Shown in pieces: positions 8,823 through 18,787 of a stretch of 64,000 bases of DNA; within the stretch, counting starts at the first letter, position 1, and every line of letters starts with the position of its first letter. A program made the translations under genes and the position numbers. The notes beneath the pieces were generated by a model, which searched no databases, had not been told where the DNA came from, and saw nothing but the letters and a program-made list of their open reading frames with translations. Source of the stretch: Micromonospora echinospora (lineage in GTDB: Bacteria > Actinomycetota > Actinomycetes > Mycobacteriales > Micromonosporaceae); the NCBI RefSeq assembly GCF_014203425.1, contig NZ_JACHJC010000001.1:2170001-2234000 (forward strand), read 5' to 3'.

Positions 8823-8853
8823 TTGACACCCCGCCGAAGCGGGGCGGTATCCC
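8823..8853 (+). promoter_or_regulatory. Candidate promoter upstream of truB
   Basis: TTGACA at 8823-8828 is a perfect -35 hexamer; TATCCC at 8848-8853 could be the -10 with a 19-base spacer. A CCCCGC/GCGGGG inverted repeat sits inside the spacer, so a regulator might bind there. The start would be about 35 bases before the truB GTG. Confidence 0.35.
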
Positions 8854-8893
8854 CCGCAGGGAGGATCGGCGCCGTCTGGCAGGCTTGGCGGTC

Positions 8894-9778
8894 GTGAGCA
8901 CAGACGGTCTGATCGTGGTCGACAAGCCCGGCGGCATGACGTCGCACGACGTCGTGGCCCGCATCCGGCGGCTGGCCCGTACCCGCCGCGTCGGTCACGG
9001 CGGCACGCTCGATCCGATGGCCACCGGCGTCCTCGTGATCGGGGTGGGCCGGGCGACCCGGCTGCTCACGTACGTGATCGGCGCCGGCAAGAGCTACGCC
9101 GCGACGATCCGCCTGGGGCAGGCCACCGTCACCGACGACGCCGAGGGCGAGGTGGTCGCCACCACCCCGGCCGGTGCGGTCACCGACGACGGGGTACGCG
9201 CCGCGCTGGCCGCCCTCACCGGCGAGATCGACCAGGTGCCGAGCGCGGTCAGCGCTATCAAGATCAACGGTCAGCGGGCGTACAAGCGGGTCCGCGACGG
9301 CGAGACGGTCGAGCTGCCCGCCCGCCGGGTCACCGTCTCCCGGCTGGACGTGCGGGACATCCGCCGGGACGCCCCGGACGTGGTGGACGTGGACGTGGAC
9401 GTGACCTGCTCGTCCGGGACGTACATCCGGGCGCTGGCTCGCGACGCGGGGGCCGCGCTGGGCGTCGGCGGTCACCTCACCGCGTTGCGCCGCACCGCCG
9501 TCGGCGGGTTCACGCTCGCCGAGGCGGCCACGCTCGACCAGTTGGAGCAGCGCGCGCCGGACGTGGTGAACCTGCCGCTGGACGCCGCCGCCGCGCGGTT
9601 CTTCCCGCGCCGGGACGCCACCGCCGACGAGACCCGGGTGCTCTCCCACGGCGGGCCGCTGGCCCCGGCCGGGATCACCGGGCCGTACGCGGTCTTCGAC
9701 CCGGCGGGCGGGCTGATCGCTATCGTCAGCGAGCGGGACGGGCGGGCCCGCGCGGAGATCGTGCTGGCCCCGGCCTGA
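8894..9778 (+). CDS. truB: tRNA pseudouridine(55) synthase
   Basis: TruB isomerises U55 of the tRNA T-loop to pseudouridine. The 294-residue product has the family start 'DGLIVVDKPGGMTSHDVV' and the catalytic Asp in GGTLDPMATGVL (D40). The C-terminal part fits the actinobacterial TruB extension. The longer frame upstream is not coding in character; GTG 8894 places the conserved N-terminus correctly. truB, ribF, rpsO and pnp follow in the order typical for Gram-positive bacteria. Confidence 0.96.
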   Translation: MSTDGLIVVDKPGGMTSHDVVARIRRLARTRRVGHGGTLDPMATGVLVIGVGRATRLLTYVIGAGKSYAATIRLGQATVTDDAEGEVVATTPAGAVTDDGVRAALAALTGEIDQVPSAVSAIKINGQRAYKRVRDGETVELPARRVTVSRLDVRDIRRDAPDVVDVDVDVTCSSGTYIRALARDAGAALGVGGHLTALRRTAVGGFTLAEAATLDQLEQRAPDVVNLPLDAAAARFFPRRDATADETRVLSHGGPLAPAGITGPYAVFDPAGGLIAIVSERDGRARAEIVLAPA

Positions 9779-9809
9779 ACGGCGCGCGGGCGGACAGGGG
9801 AGGAACGGC

Positions 9810-10736
9810 ATGCAGCGGTGGCGGGGGTACGAGGCGGCGCCCGGCGGCTGGGGACGCTCGGTCGTCACCATCGGCGTCTTCGACGGCGTGCACCGGGGGC
9901 ACCAGGCCACCATCGGGCACACCGTGGCGCGCGCCCGGGAACTGGGCGTCAAGTCGGTGGTGGTGACGTTCGACCCGCACCCGGCCGAGGTGGTGCGCCC
10001 GGGCTCGCACCCGGCGGTGCTCACCGAGCCGGCGCGCAAGGCCGAGCTGATCGAGGCGCTCGGCGTGGACGTGCTCTGCGTGGTGCCGTTCACAGTCGAG
10101 TTCTCCCGGCTGCCACCCGAGGCGTTCGTGCACGACGTCCTGGTCGAGCACCTGCACGCCGCGCTCGTGGTGGTCGGCGACAACTTCCGGTTCGGGCACC
10201 GGGCGGCCGGGGACGTGCCGCTGCTGGAACGGCTCGGCCGCACCTTCGGCTTCGCGGTGGAGGGCGCGCCACTCGTCGCCGAGTCGGGGACGGTCTTCTC
10301 CTCCACGTACATCAGGTCCTGCGTCGACGCGGGCGACGTGGGCGCGGCGGCGGCGGCGCTCGGCCGCCCGCACCGGGTCGAGGGCGTGGTGGTCCGCGGC
10401 GACCAGCGCGGACGTGAGCTGGGTTACCCCACCGCCAACCTGCTGACCCACAGGTACGCGGCGGTGCCCGCCGACGGGGTGTACGCGGCCCGCCTGGTGC
10501 GCCGCGACGGCGAGCCGCTCGCGGCGGCGGTGTCGATCGGCACGAACCCGACGTTCTCCGGCCGGGAACGGCGGGTGGAGGCGTACGCGCTGGACTTCAC
10601 CGGCGACCTGTACGGCGAGCGGCTGGCCCTGGACTTCGTGGCGCACCTGCGCGAGCAGCGGACGTACGACGCGATCGAGCCGCTGGTGGCCCAGATGGCC
10701 GAGGACGTGGAGCGCACCCGCCGGGCGGTGTCCTGA
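9810..10736 (+). CDS. ribF: Bifunctional riboflavin kinase / FAD synthetase
   Basis: Makes FMN from riboflavin and FAD from FMN. The 308-residue protein has the N-terminal nucleotidyltransferase domain with the HxGH-type motif HRGH at 28-31 (FDGVHRGHQ) and the C-terminal kinase domain with GRELGYPTAN near 203-212. Length is normal for the prokaryotic bifunctional enzyme. The ATG at 9810 is preceded by AGGGGAGGAA, a strong ribosome binding site. It follows truB by 31 bases and is probably co-transcribed. Confidence 0.96.
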   Translation: MQRWRGYEAAPGGWGRSVVTIGVFDGVHRGHQATIGHTVARARELGVKSVVVTFDPHPAEVVRPGSHPAVLTEPARKAELIEALGVDVLCVVPFTVEFSRLPPEAFVHDVLVEHLHAALVVVGDNFRFGHRAAGDVPLLERLGRTFGFAVEGAPLVAESGTVFSSTYIRSCVDAGDVGAAAAALGRPHRVEGVVVRGDQRGRELGYPTANLLTHRYAAVPADGVYAARLVRRDGEPLAAAVSIGTNPTFSGRERRVEAYALDFTGDLYGERLALDFVAHLREQRTYDAIEPLVAQMAEDVERTRRAVS

Positions 10737-10779
10737 CCCGCGTGGGCGACCTTGACCGGCCGTCCGGACCGAGGGCTGG

Positions 10780-10785
10780 TAGGCT
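10780..10785 (+). promoter_or_regulatory. Candidate -10 element for rpsO-pnp
   Basis: TAGGCT is a good actinobacterial -10 hexamer about 130 bases upstream of rpsO. A TTGACC at 10752-10757 is 22 bases away, too far for an ordinary spacer, so the -35 is uncertain. The GC-rich leader to 10917 can form several hairpins, which may matter for the autoregulation by S15 known in other bacteria. Confidence 0.3.
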
Positions 10786-10917
10786 GACGGAGACGTCGGC
10801 TGACCGACGGGGGCCTCGCGTGCCTGCACGACGCCGCGGGTGCGAGGAACCGGTCCGTTGCACCGGTCACCACGACCGCTCCGGACCTCATCGAATGACC
10901 CACGAAACAGGGAGAAC

Positions 10918-11187
10918 ATGGCGCTCGACCAGGAAGCCAAGGCCAAGATCCGCCAGGAGTACGCGACCGCCGAGGGCGACACCGGCTCGCCCGAGGTGCA
11001 GGTCGCGGTCCTGACCAAGCGGATCGCGGAGCTCACCGAGCACCTGAAGGTGCACAAGCACGACCACCACAGCCGCCGTGGGCTGCTGCTGCTGGTCGGC
11101 CGGCGCCGCCGGCTGCTCAACTACGTCCAGAAGAAGGACATCAGCCGCTACCGGTCGCTCATCGAGCGGCTCGGCCTGCGCCGATGA
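10918..11187 (+). CDS. rpsO: 30S ribosomal protein S15
   Basis: An 89-residue S15, which binds the central domain of 16S rRNA early in 30S assembly. Sequence is canonical: '[20 protein letters not shown]' and '[20 protein letters not shown]' with the conserved RNA-contacting His/Arg cluster, ending 'IERLGLRR'. The start is ATG 10918 after AGGGAGAA. rpsO-pnp is a conserved pair; a 9-bp hairpin separates them here. Confidence 0.98.
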   Translation: MALDQEAKAKIRQEYATAEGDTGSPEVQVAVLTKRIAELTEHLKVHKHDHHSRRGLLLLVGRRRRLLNYVQKKDISRYRSLIERLGLRR

Positions 11188-11191
11188 CCTG

Positions 11192-11223
11192 ACGGGGGAG
11201 TGGCCGCCTGGCTGCTCCCCCGT
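11192..11223 (+). terminator. Hairpin between rpsO and pnp
   Basis: ACGGGGGAG (11192-11200) and CTCCCCCGT (11215-11223) form a perfect 9-bp stem 5 bases after rpsO. There is no long T tract. In other bacteria the rpsO-pnp junction holds an attenuating terminator and an RNase III site, so this may act as partial terminator or processing site. Confidence 0.6.
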
Positions 11224-11259
11224 TGCAGTACCACCGAAGAACCCGGCCGCGCGACACCC

Positions 11260-11395
11260 GAAGAGGGAGCCGGTCAGCACCGGTCTCCGGTAGTGGCCCC
11301 CGGGAACCCCGGCACGACGCCGGCTTCCCCGGGCGCTTCGATCGAAGACCGGCCGCCTGAGCAGTTCCCGTGTCGTCGGCCGACGACGCGAAGGA
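11260..11395 (+). ncRNA. Structured pnp leader, candidate Actino-pnp RNA motif
   Basis: The 220-base leader of pnp can fold into several stems: CGGTCT (11281-11286) with AGACCG (11346-11351) as closing helix, CCCGGGAA with TTCCCCGGG around 11299-11333 with an inner CCGGC/GCCGG stem, and the palindrome CTTCGATCGAAG at 11336-11347. A conserved 5'-leader structure of actinobacterial pnp genes (Actino-pnp) is known, and position and host fit. I could not run a covariance search, so identity with that motif is inferred. Confidence 0.45.
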
Positions 11396-11407
11396 GCACC
11401 ACAGCAC

Positions 11408-13792
11408 ATGACCGAGACCAAACTCGGCACCGAATCCCGTACCGCCGTGATCGACAACGGGGCCTTCGGCACCCGGGAGATCACCTTCTCCACCGGCCGG
11501 CTGGCCCGCCAGGCCGCCGGTTCCGTCGTCGCCCAACTCGGCGAGACGGTCGTCCTCTCCGCGACCACGGCCGGCAAGCAGCCGCGCGAGTCGTTCGACT
11601 TCTTCCCGCTGACAGTGGACGTCGAGGAGCGGATGTACGCCGCGGGCCGGATCCCCGGCTCGTTCTTCCGCCGCGAGGGCCGGCCCAGCGAGGACGCCAT
11701 CCTCACCTGCCGGCTCATCGACCGGCCGCTGCGCCCGTCGTTCGTCAAGGGCCTGCGCAACGAGGTCCAGGTCGTCGAGACCATCCTCGCGCTCGACCCG
11801 CAGCACCCGTACGACGTGGTGGCCATCAACGCCGCCTCGATGTCGACCAAGCTCTCCGGCCTGCCGTTCTCCGGCCCGATCGGGGCGACCCGGGTCGCGC
11901 ACGTCGACGGCCAGTGGGTCGCCTTCCCGACCCTGGAGGAACTGGCCCGGGCCACCTTCGACATGGTCGTGGCCGGCCGCACCCTGCCCGACGGCGAGGT
12001 GGCCATCATGATGGTCGAGGCCGAGGCCACCCCGAACGCCGTGGCCCTGATCTCGGGCGGCGCCACCGCGCCGACCGAGGAGATCGTGGCCAGCGGCCTG
12101 GAGGCCGCCAAGCCGGCCATCCGTGAGCTGTGCCGGGCGCAGAGCGAGCTGGCCGAGGTGGCCGCCAAGCCGGTCGCCGAGTTCCCGGTCTTCCTGGACT
12201 ACTCCGACGACGCGTACGACGCGGTGGCCGACGTGGCCCGCGCCGAAGTCGCCGAGGCGCTGAAGATCGCCGGCAAGGCCGACCGCGAGGAGGCCCTGGA
12301 CCGCATCAAGGCCAAGGTCGCCGAGCAGCTGACCGGTCGGTTCGAGGGCCGCGAGAAGGAGCTGTCCGCCGCGTTCCGTTCGCTGACCAAGTCCGAGGTC
12401 CGCAACCGGGTGCTGCGCGAGCAGGTCCGCATCGACGGCCGCGGCCCGCGTGACATCCGTCCGCTGTCCGCCGAGGTCGGCGTGCTGCCGCGGGTGCACG
12501 GCTCGGCGCTGTTCGAGCGCGGCGAGACCCAGATCCTGGGTGTCACCACGCTGAACATGCTGCGCATGGAGCAGATGGTGGACACGCTGTCCCCGGAGAA
12601 CCGCAAGCGCTACATGCACAACTACAACTTCCCGCCGTACTCGACCGGTGAGACCGGCCGGGTCGGCTCGCCGAAGCGGCGCGAGATCGGCCACGGCGCG
12701 CTCGCCGAGCGGGCGCTGATCCCGGTGCTGCCCGCGCGCGAGGAGTTCCCCTACGCCATCCGGCAGGTCTCCGAGGCGCTCAGCTCCAACGGCTCCACCT
12801 CGATGGGTTCGGTCTGCGCCTCGACGCTGGGCCTGCTCTCGGCCGGTGTTCCGCTGAAGGCGCCGGTCGCCGGCATCGCCATGGGCCTCATCTCCGACGA
12901 GGTCGACGGCAAGACCCAGTACGTGACGCTGACCGACATCCTCGGCGCCGAGGACGCGTTCGGCGACATGGACTTCAAGGTCGCCGGCACCCGGGACTTC
13001 GTCACCGCGCTCCAGCTCGACACCAAGCTGGACGGCATCCCGTCGGACGTGCTGGCCGCCGCGCTCCAGCAGGCGCACGAGGCCCGGCAGACCATCCTCG
13101 ACGTGATGCAGCGGGCCATCGAGGCGCCGGCCGAGATGTCGGACTACGCGCCGCGGGTCACCACTGTGAAGATCCCGGTCGACAAGATCGGCATGGTGAT
13201 CGGCCCGAAGGGCCAGACCATCAACGCGATCCAGGACGAGACCGGCGCCGAGATCTCCATCGAGGACGACGGCACGATCTACGTCGGCGCGACCAACGGG
13301 CCGTCGGCCCAGGCCGCTGTGGACCGGATCAACGGGATCGCCAACCCGACGCTGCCCAAGGTCGGCGAGCGGTTCCTCGGCACCGTGGTGAAGACCGCCG
13401 CGTTCGGCGCCTTCATCTCGCTGCTGCCCGGCCGCGACGGCCTGCTGCACATCTCCAAGGTGGGCGACGGCAAGCGGGTCGAGAAGGTCGAGGACTTCCT
13501 CAACGTCGGCGACAAGGTCGAGGTGGAGATCGCGGACATCGACGCCCGCGGCAAGATCTACCTGGACAAGATCCGTCCGGAGGGCGCCGAGGCGCCGGCC
13601 GCCGGTGAGGCCGCCGGTGGCGACCGTCCGTCGGGCGGCCGGGACCGCGGCGGCGACCGCGGCCCGCGTGACCGGGGTGACCGGGGTGACCGGGAGCGTG
13701 GCGAGCGCCGTTCCGAGGGTGGCGAGAGCCGCTCCGAGGGTGGCGAGGGCGGCGGCGACTCCCGTCCGCGTCGCCGGACCCGGCACAGCTGA
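11408..13792 (+). CDS. pnp: Polyribonucleotide nucleotidyltransferase (PNPase)
   Basis: Phosphorolytic 3'-5' exoribonuclease that also synthesises RNA tails in Actinobacteria. The 794-residue protein has two RNase PH domains (about 10-240 and 340-560), with the second carrying the catalytic region '[18 protein letters not shown]'. A KH domain follows ('[20 protein letters not shown]', ~593-612) and an S1 domain ('[20 protein letters not shown]'). The last ~60 residues are a low-complexity Arg/Gly/Asp/Glu tail typical of actinobacterial PNPase. ATG 11408 is preceded by AAGGAG. A 14-bp hairpin after the stop likely ends the unit. Confidence 0.98.
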   Translation: MTETKLGTESRTAVIDNGAFGTREITFSTGRLARQAAGSVVAQLGETVVLSATTAGKQPRESFDFFPLTVDVEERMYAAGRIPGSFFRREGRPSEDAILTCRLIDRPLRPSFVKGLRNEVQVVETILALDPQHPYDVVAINAASMSTKLSGLPFSGPIGATRVAHVDGQWVAFPTLEELARATFDMVVAGRTLPDGEVAIMMVEAEATPNAVALISGGATAPTEEIVASGLEAAKPAIRELCRAQSELAEVAAKPVAEFPVFLDYSDDAYDAVADVARAEVAEALKIAGKADREEALDRIKAKVAEQLTGRFEGREKELSAAFRSLTKSEVRNRVLREQVRIDGRGPRDIRPLSAEVGVLPRVHGSALFERGETQILGVTTLNMLRMEQMVDTLSPENRKRYMHNYNFPPYSTGETGRVGSPKRREIGHGALAERALIPVLPAREEFPYAIRQVSEALSSNGSTSMGSVCASTLGLLSAGVPLKAPVAGIAMGLISDEVDGKTQYVTLTDILGAEDAFGDMDFKVAGTRDFVTALQLDTKLDGIPSDVLAAALQQAHEARQTILDVMQRAIEAPAEMSDYAPRVTTVKIPVDKIGMVIGPKGQTINAIQDETGAEISIEDDGTIYVGATNGPSAQAAVDRINGIANPTLPKVGERFLGTVVKTAAFGAFISLLPGRDGLLHISKVGDGKRVEKVEDFLNVGDKVEVEIADIDARGKIYLDKIRPEGAEAPAAGEAAGGDRPSGGRDRGGDRGPRDRGDRGDRERGERRSEGGESRSEGGEGGGDSRPRRRTRHS

Positions 13793-13800
13793 TCCACCGA

Positions 13801-13834
13801 CCGGCCCGGGTGACGTCCGCGTCACCCGGGCCGG
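13801..13834 (+). terminator. Strong hairpin terminator after pnp
   Basis: CCGGCCCGGGTGAC (13801-13814) and GTCACCCGGGCCGG (13821-13834) form a perfect 14-bp stem with a 6-base loop, 8 bases after the pnp stop codon. No T run follows, as is common in high-GC hosts. Confidence 0.75.
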
Positions 13835-13913
13835 CCCACGGCTCCAGGTCGCCTGTGCGAACTGGAGCCGTCGTACGTCCCGCCGTTCCTCGTCATCCGG
13901 AGAGCAGGTTCTC

Positions 13914-15287
13914 GTGAGTTCGTCAGTCGCCTCCACGGGACGGGGGACGGCGCCGACCGGACCCGGCGCAGCGGCCCGCGCGGTCACCCGGACGCTCAGC
14001 GACGACCCGCTCGGCGGCACCGTCCGCCGTACCGTGCTGCCCAGCGGGCTGCGGGTGCTCACCGAGGCGATCCCGGCGATGCGCAGCGTGTCGTTCGGCA
14101 TCTGGGTGGCGGTCGGCTCGCGCGACGAGACCGGCCCGCAGGCCGGCGCCGCGCACTTCCTCGAGCACCTGCTGTTCAAGGGCACCAACAAGCGCAGCGC
14201 GCTGGAGATCTCGTCCCAGATCGAGGCGGTGGGCGGCGAGACCAACGCGTTCACCACGAAGGAATACACCTGCTACTACGCGCGGGTGCTGGACGAGGAC
14301 CTGCCGCTGGCCATCGACGTGATGTGCGACCTGGTCGCCGACTCGGTGCTGACCCCCGCCGACGTGGAGACCGAGCGCGGCGTCATCCTCGAAGAGATCG
14401 CCATGCACGACGACGAGCCCGGCGACGAGGTGCACGACCTGTTCGCCCGCGCCGTCTACGGCGACCACCCGCTGGGCCGGCTCATCTCCGGCACCGAGGA
14501 GACGGTCACGCCGATGACCCGGCGGCAGATCCAGGGCTTCTACCGCCGCCGCTACACCGCGCCGCAGATCGTGATCGCCGCCGCCGGCAACCTCGACCAC
14601 GCGACTGTGGTCAAGCTGGTCCGGCAGGCGCTGCGCGGCACCCCGCTGGACACCGACCCGGCGGGGCCGGCGACGCACCGCCCGGCCACCCCGGCGGTAC
14701 GCACCAAGCCGGCCACCACGCTGGTCGAGCCGAAGGAGACCGAGCAGGCGCACGTCGTCCTCGGCTGCCCGGCCATCGACCGCACCGACGAGCGGCGCTT
14801 CGCCCTCGGCGTACTGAACAACGTGCTCGGCGGCGGCATGTCCAGCCGGCTGTTCCAGGAGATCCGGGAGCAGCGCGGCCTCGCGTACTCGGTCTACTCC
14901 TACGCCAGCCAGTACGCCGACAGTGGCGTGTTCGCCGTCTACGCCGGTTGCGCTCCGGGCAAGGTGGACGAGGTGCTGCACCTGACCCGCGCCGAGCTGG
15001 CGCGGGTGGCCGCCGAGGGGATCACCGAGGCGGAACTGGCCCGGGGCAAGGGGATGAGCAAGGGCTCGTTCGTGCTCGGGCTGGAGGACACCGGCTCGCG
15101 GATGAGCCGGCTGGCCAAGGGCGAGCTGCTCTACGGCAACCTGATGCCGGTGGACGACCTGCTGGCCCGGGTGGACGCGGTGACTCTGGCGGACGTGAAC
15201 ACGCTCGCCGCCGAGCTGCTCGGCCGGCCGATGTCCCTCGCCGTGGTCGGCCCGTTCGACTCCGGCAGTTTCACGGTCACGGGCTGA
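13914..15287 (+). CDS. M16 family zinc metallopeptidase
   Basis: A processing-protease-type M16 peptidase (insulinase/MPP family). The inverted zinc motif HFLEH is at residues 81-85 (H81, E84, H85), and the third ligand Glu lies in the 'ADVETERGVILEEIAMHDDE' region. Length 457 covers the two homologous halves of one chain. A first ~30-residue stretch is Ser/Ala/Gly-rich without a clear signal peptide, so it probably acts in the cytoplasm. GTG 13914 is chosen because the longer frame upstream runs back into pnp. pnp followed by M16 peptidase and dapB is conserved in Actinobacteria; the substrate is not known. Confidence 0.93.
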   Translation: MSSSVASTGRGTAPTGPGAAARAVTRTLSDDPLGGTVRRTVLPSGLRVLTEAIPAMRSVSFGIWVAVGSRDETGPQAGAAHFLEHLLFKGTNKRSALEISSQIEAVGGETNAFTTKEYTCYYARVLDEDLPLAIDVMCDLVADSVLTPADVETERGVILEEIAMHDDEPGDEVHDLFARAVYGDHPLGRLISGTEETVTPMTRRQIQGFYRRRYTAPQIVIAAAGNLDHATVVKLVRQALRGTPLDTDPAGPATHRPATPAVRTKPATTLVEPKETEQAHVVLGCPAIDRTDERRFALGVLNNVLGGGMSSRLFQEIREQRGLAYSVYSYASQYADSGVFAVYAGCAPGKVDEVLHLTRAELARVAAEGITEAELARGKGMSKGSFVLGLEDTGSRMSRLAKGELLYGNLMPVDDLLARVDAVTLADVNTLAAELLGRPMSLAVVGPFDSGSFTVTG

Positions 15288-16103
<816 letters not shown>

Positions 16104-16153
16104 CCCGTGGCGGGCGCGGCGCTGTCGTGCCCGGGCCCGCTGCGAAAACCTTT

Positions 16154-16182
16154 TTGCCTGGTCGGCGGCGGCGACCTAGGCT
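16154..16182 (+). promoter_or_regulatory. Promoter of GNAT gene, leaderless
   Basis: TTGCCT (16154-16159) and TAGGCT (16177-16182) are separated by exactly 17 bases, and the ATG at 16190 follows 7 bases later without a ribosome binding site. This is the clearest complete leaderless promoter in the window. Confidence 0.6.
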
Positions 16183-16189
16183 GCTCCCC

Positions 16190-16657
16190 ATGATCGATTC
16201 CGGGCATTCCGACCGCACCGGCCGCCGGCTGACGCTGCGGCCGGTGGACGACGACAACTGGCGGGCCGTCGCGGACGTCGCGCCGCGTGACGGCCAGCGC
16301 GCCTTCGTGGCCGCGCTGGCCGCCCGCTACCTGCTGCTCACCGAGCGCTCGGACGTCTGGAACTCGCTGGCCGTCTACGCCGACGAGAAGGTCGTCGGGC
16401 ACGTCATGTGGGGCGTGGACGACGACGGGTCGCGCTGGATCGGCGGCATGGTGATCGACGCCGCAGAGCAGGGCCGGGGCCTGGGCCGCGCCACGGTACG
16501 GACGCTCGCCGACTGGCTCGCCGAGGCGGGCGAGCCGATCCGCCTGAGCTACCACCCTGACAACAAGCCCGCCGCCGCCCTCTACACCGCACTGGGCTTC
16601 CACCCCACCGGCGCCATGGAGGACGACGAGCTGGTAGCCGAACTCCGCCCAGCCTGA
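16190..16657 (+). CDS. GNAT N-acetyltransferase (polyamine-acetyltransferase-like)
   Basis: A 155-residue GNAT protein. The acetyl-CoA loop is 'GRGLGRATVRTLADWL' near residues 101-116 and the C-terminal 'NKPAAALYTALGFHPTGAM' fits the N-x(2)-A-x(2)-L-Y-x(2)-L-G-F motif. Overall it resembles the spermidine/diamine acetyltransferase branch (SpeG/BltD-like), but the substrate cannot be fixed from sequence. ATG 16190 is fixed by the promoter spacing. It is monocistronic, followed by an inverted-repeat element. Confidence 0.85.
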   Translation: MIDSGHSDRTGRRLTLRPVDDDNWRAVADVAPRDGQRAFVAALAARYLLLTERSDVWNSLAVYADEKVVGHVMWGVDDDGSRWIGGMVIDAAEQGRGLGRATVRTLADWLAEAGEPIRLSYHPDNKPAAALYTALGFHPTGAMEDDELVAELRPA

Positions 16658-16696
16658 CCGCCCACCCGCCCTCTACGCCCTCCGCGGCTCCCCGGC

Positions 16697-16751
16697 GATC
16701 ATGAGGTTGGCGGCAGTGGGGAAGATCGAAAAGGCCGTCAACCTCATGATC
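16697..16751. repeat. GATC-ended inverted repeat, copy 1
   Basis: Left arm 16697-16714 (GATCATGAGGTTGGCGGC) and right arm 16734-16751 (GCCGTCAACCTCATGATC) pair over 18 positions with one mismatch, around a 19-base loop. It sits between convergent acetyltransferase genes. The right arm recurs almost unchanged at 38533-38550. Confidence 0.75.
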
Positions 16752-16853
16752 AGCTTGGCCCGAGGTGGGTGGGCGGGGCGGGGTGGCGGTCCCGCCCCGT
16801 GCCGTGACCGCCACCCCACCCACGACAGGGTGGACCGTCGGCCGGGCGGGAAC

Positions 16854-17447
16854 TCATCGGTCGGCTGAAGGATTTTCCTCGGCGGATTCCGGGACTGCCA
16901 CGTGGAAGCGGAGTTGGGGGACGAGCATGTCGTCCACGTCCAGCGCGCGGGTCGCGCCGTCCGCCTCCCAGCCGGTCGAGCCGAGGAAGTTGCGGGTCGC
17001 CGCGTCGGCGTCGAACGCCCACGCCACCGCCCGGGTCAGGCCGTCGGCGCGCCAGTGCTCGACCGCCGCGGCGAGCAGCCGGCTGCCGTGCCCGCGCCGC
17101 CCCCACCGGGGCTCCACCAGCAGGTCGGTCACCGCCGCGACGCCCGGCGCGAGCGCCTCGGTCGGCTCGCCGGGAGCGAGCGCCTCGGCGTCGGCCGGAC
17201 CGGAGGCGATGAACCCCACCAGATAGGATTGCGCCGCCTGTTCGACGGCGACCAGCACCCGGTGCGCGCCCGAGGGCGGCTCCTGCACCGCAGCGCTCCA
17301 CCGCCGGGCGAGGTACGCCTCGTCCAGGTTGTCGAGCACGTGCCGGGGCAGGATCCGGCGGTACGCGACCCGCCAGGTCGCGAGCTGGACGCGTGCGATC
17401 TCGCCGGCGTCCTCGGGACGCGCGGGCCGGACGTAGCCTGCAGCCAT
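16854..17447 (-). CDS. GNAT N-acetyltransferase, 197 residues
   Basis: GNAT fold with the acetyl-CoA signature 'LVEPRWGRRGHGSRLLAAAVEHW' region (R/Q-x-x-G-x-G pattern RRGHGS) near residues 115-125 and a late 'ATRNFLGSTGWEADG'. The N-terminus 'VRPARPEDAGEIARVQLATW' is typical of the group that includes phosphinothricin-like acetyltransferases. Substrate unknown. A -10-like TAGGCT (minus strand, 17456-17461) ends 8 bases before ATG 17447, so it too looks leaderless; this promoter overlaps the ribosome binding site of the divergent GT87-like gene. Confidence 0.82.
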   Translation of the reverse strand: MAAGYVRPARPEDAGEIARVQLATWRVAYRRILPRHVLDNLDEAYLARRWSAAVQEPPSGAHRVLVAVEQAAQSYLVGFIASGPADAEALAPGEPTEALAPGVAAVTDLLVEPRWGRRGHGSRLLAAAVEHWRADGLTRAVAWAFDADAATRNFLGSTGWEADGATRALDVDDMLVPQLRFHVAVPESAEENPSADR

Positions 17448-17482
17448 GGCACGTGAGCCTACGCAGGGCGAGGAGGGTGACG

Positions 17483-18787
17483 GTGGCGCAGGGTGCCGGG
17501 CGCACGATCACGCAGGCCGTCGCCGTGGTGGCGCTCGCCGCGGCGGTCACCGTGTTCCTGTCCGTGGCGGCTGTGCGGCACGGCTTCTTCGACCTCCAGG
17601 TCTACTACGGCGCGCTCACCTACTGGGCGCGTGACGGCGGCGAGATCTACGACTTCCTGCGGTCCGGCACCCAGTACGGCTTCACCTACCCGCCGTTCGC
17701 CGCGCTGGTGATGCTGCCCATGGCGTACCTGCCGTGGAGCGCCGCGATCGTGGTGAGCGTGACGCTGACGGTGCTGGCGAGCGCCGTGGTGATCTGGCGG
17801 CTGCTGGACCCGGTCGCCCGCCGCTCCGGCTGGACCCGCTGGTTCGCCCTCGCCGTCGCGCTCTGCCTGGCCGCCGCGTACGAGCCGATGCGGGAGACGG
17901 TCAACTTCGGCCAGGTCAACATGCTGCTGCTGTTCCTGGTGGCGGTGGACCTGCTGTGGCTGCTGCCGGCGCGCAGCCGCTGGGCGGGTGTGGGCATCGG
18001 CCTGGCCACCGCGATCAAGCTGACGCCCGGCATCTTCATCGTCTACCTGCTGGTCACCGGCCGCTGGCGGGCCGCTCTGACCACTGTCGGCACGGCCGCC
18101 GTCGCCACGCTCGTGGCCGCCGGCCTCTTCCCGGACGCCTCCCGCGAGTTCTGGACCGAGGCGCTGTGGAACACCGACCGGGTCGGCGAGCTGGCGTTCG
18201 TCTCCAACCAGTCGCTGCGCGGCGTGGTGGCCCGGCTCGACCCGCAGCACCCGAGCACGATCGCCTGGCTGCTGCTCGTACTCGTGACGCTGGTGGTCTG
18301 GGGGTGGCGGTCGCGGGCGGCGGTGGCCGCCGGCGACGAGGCCACCGGCCTGGCCCTGACCGGCGCCGTGATGTGCCTGGTCAGCCCGGTCACCTGGGTG
18401 CACCACCTGGTGTGGCTGCTGCCCGGGCTGATCCTGCTCGTGGACAACGGCATGGCGGCGCCCGCCCGCAGCCGGCGACGCCGTCTGCTGCTGGCCGCCG
18501 CGTTGATCGGGTACGCGCTGCTGTGCAGCCGGATCGTCTGGTCCTGGGAGAAGGACTTCACCGGCGTGGACGGCTTCCTCGGCAGCAACACGTACGTGTG
18601 GATCAGCCTGGCGCTGCTGCTCGGGCTGCCGATCCGCCGCTGGCTCACGCCGACGGGTGGCGCGCGTCCCGGCGGTGACGTGCCGGCCGGGTCAGCTTCC
18701 GGTGGTGTACCGCAGCTCGCGGAGCAGGATCGGGGCGCGTCCGCCGGACAGCGGCACCGGATAGGTGGACTCCTCACCGTCCGGTGA
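17483..18787 (+). CDS. GT87-family (DUF2029) alpha-mannosyltransferase-like membrane protein
   Basis: Polytopic protein of about 434 residues with 10 or so hydrophobic segments, matching polyprenol-phosphate-mannose-dependent alpha-(1,2)-mannosyltransferases (GT-C fold) that build actinobacterial lipoglycans. Family features seen: 'FFDLQVYYGALTYWARDGGEIYDF' with the catalytic-region Asp, 'YGFTYPPFAALVMLPMAYLPW', and 'INFGQVNMLLL'-like segment (here VNFGQVNMLLLFLVAVDLLW). GTG 17483 is chosen because GGAGG at 17472-17476 is 6 bases upstream; GTG 17477 is too close. Its 3' end overlaps the convergent acetyltransferase gene by 96 bases. Confidence 0.85.
   Translation: MAQGAGRTITQAVAVVALAAAVTVFLSVAAVRHGFFDLQVYYGALTYWARDGGEIYDFLRSGTQYGFTYPPFAALVMLPMAYLPWSAAIVVSVTLTVLASAVVIWRLLDPVARRSGWTRWFALAVALCLAAAYEPMRETVNFGQVNMLLLFLVAVDLLWLLPARSRWAGVGIGLATAIKLTPGIFIVYLLVTGRWRAALTTVGTAAVATLVAAGLFPDASREFWTEALWNTDRVGELAFVSNQSLRGVVARLDPQHPSTIAWLLLVLVTLVVWGWRSRAAVAAGDEATGLALTGAVMCLVSPVTWVHHLVWLLPGLILLVDNGMAAPARSRRRRLLLAAALIGYALLCSRIVWSWEKDFTGVDGFLGSNTYVWISLALLLGLPIRRWLTPTGGARPGGDVPAGSASGGVPQLAEQDRGASAGQRHRIGGLLTVR

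Noticed and set aside
11159..14269. 1036-codon minus-strand frame across pnp and M16 peptidase genes
   Set aside because: Translation is a Gly/Arg/Asp/His shadow of two well-identified plus-strand genes.
18692..18787. 96-base overlap of convergent GT87-like and GNAT genes as an annotation error
   Set aside because: Both C-termini are reached without motif loss and convergent overlaps of this size occur; no better stop is available.
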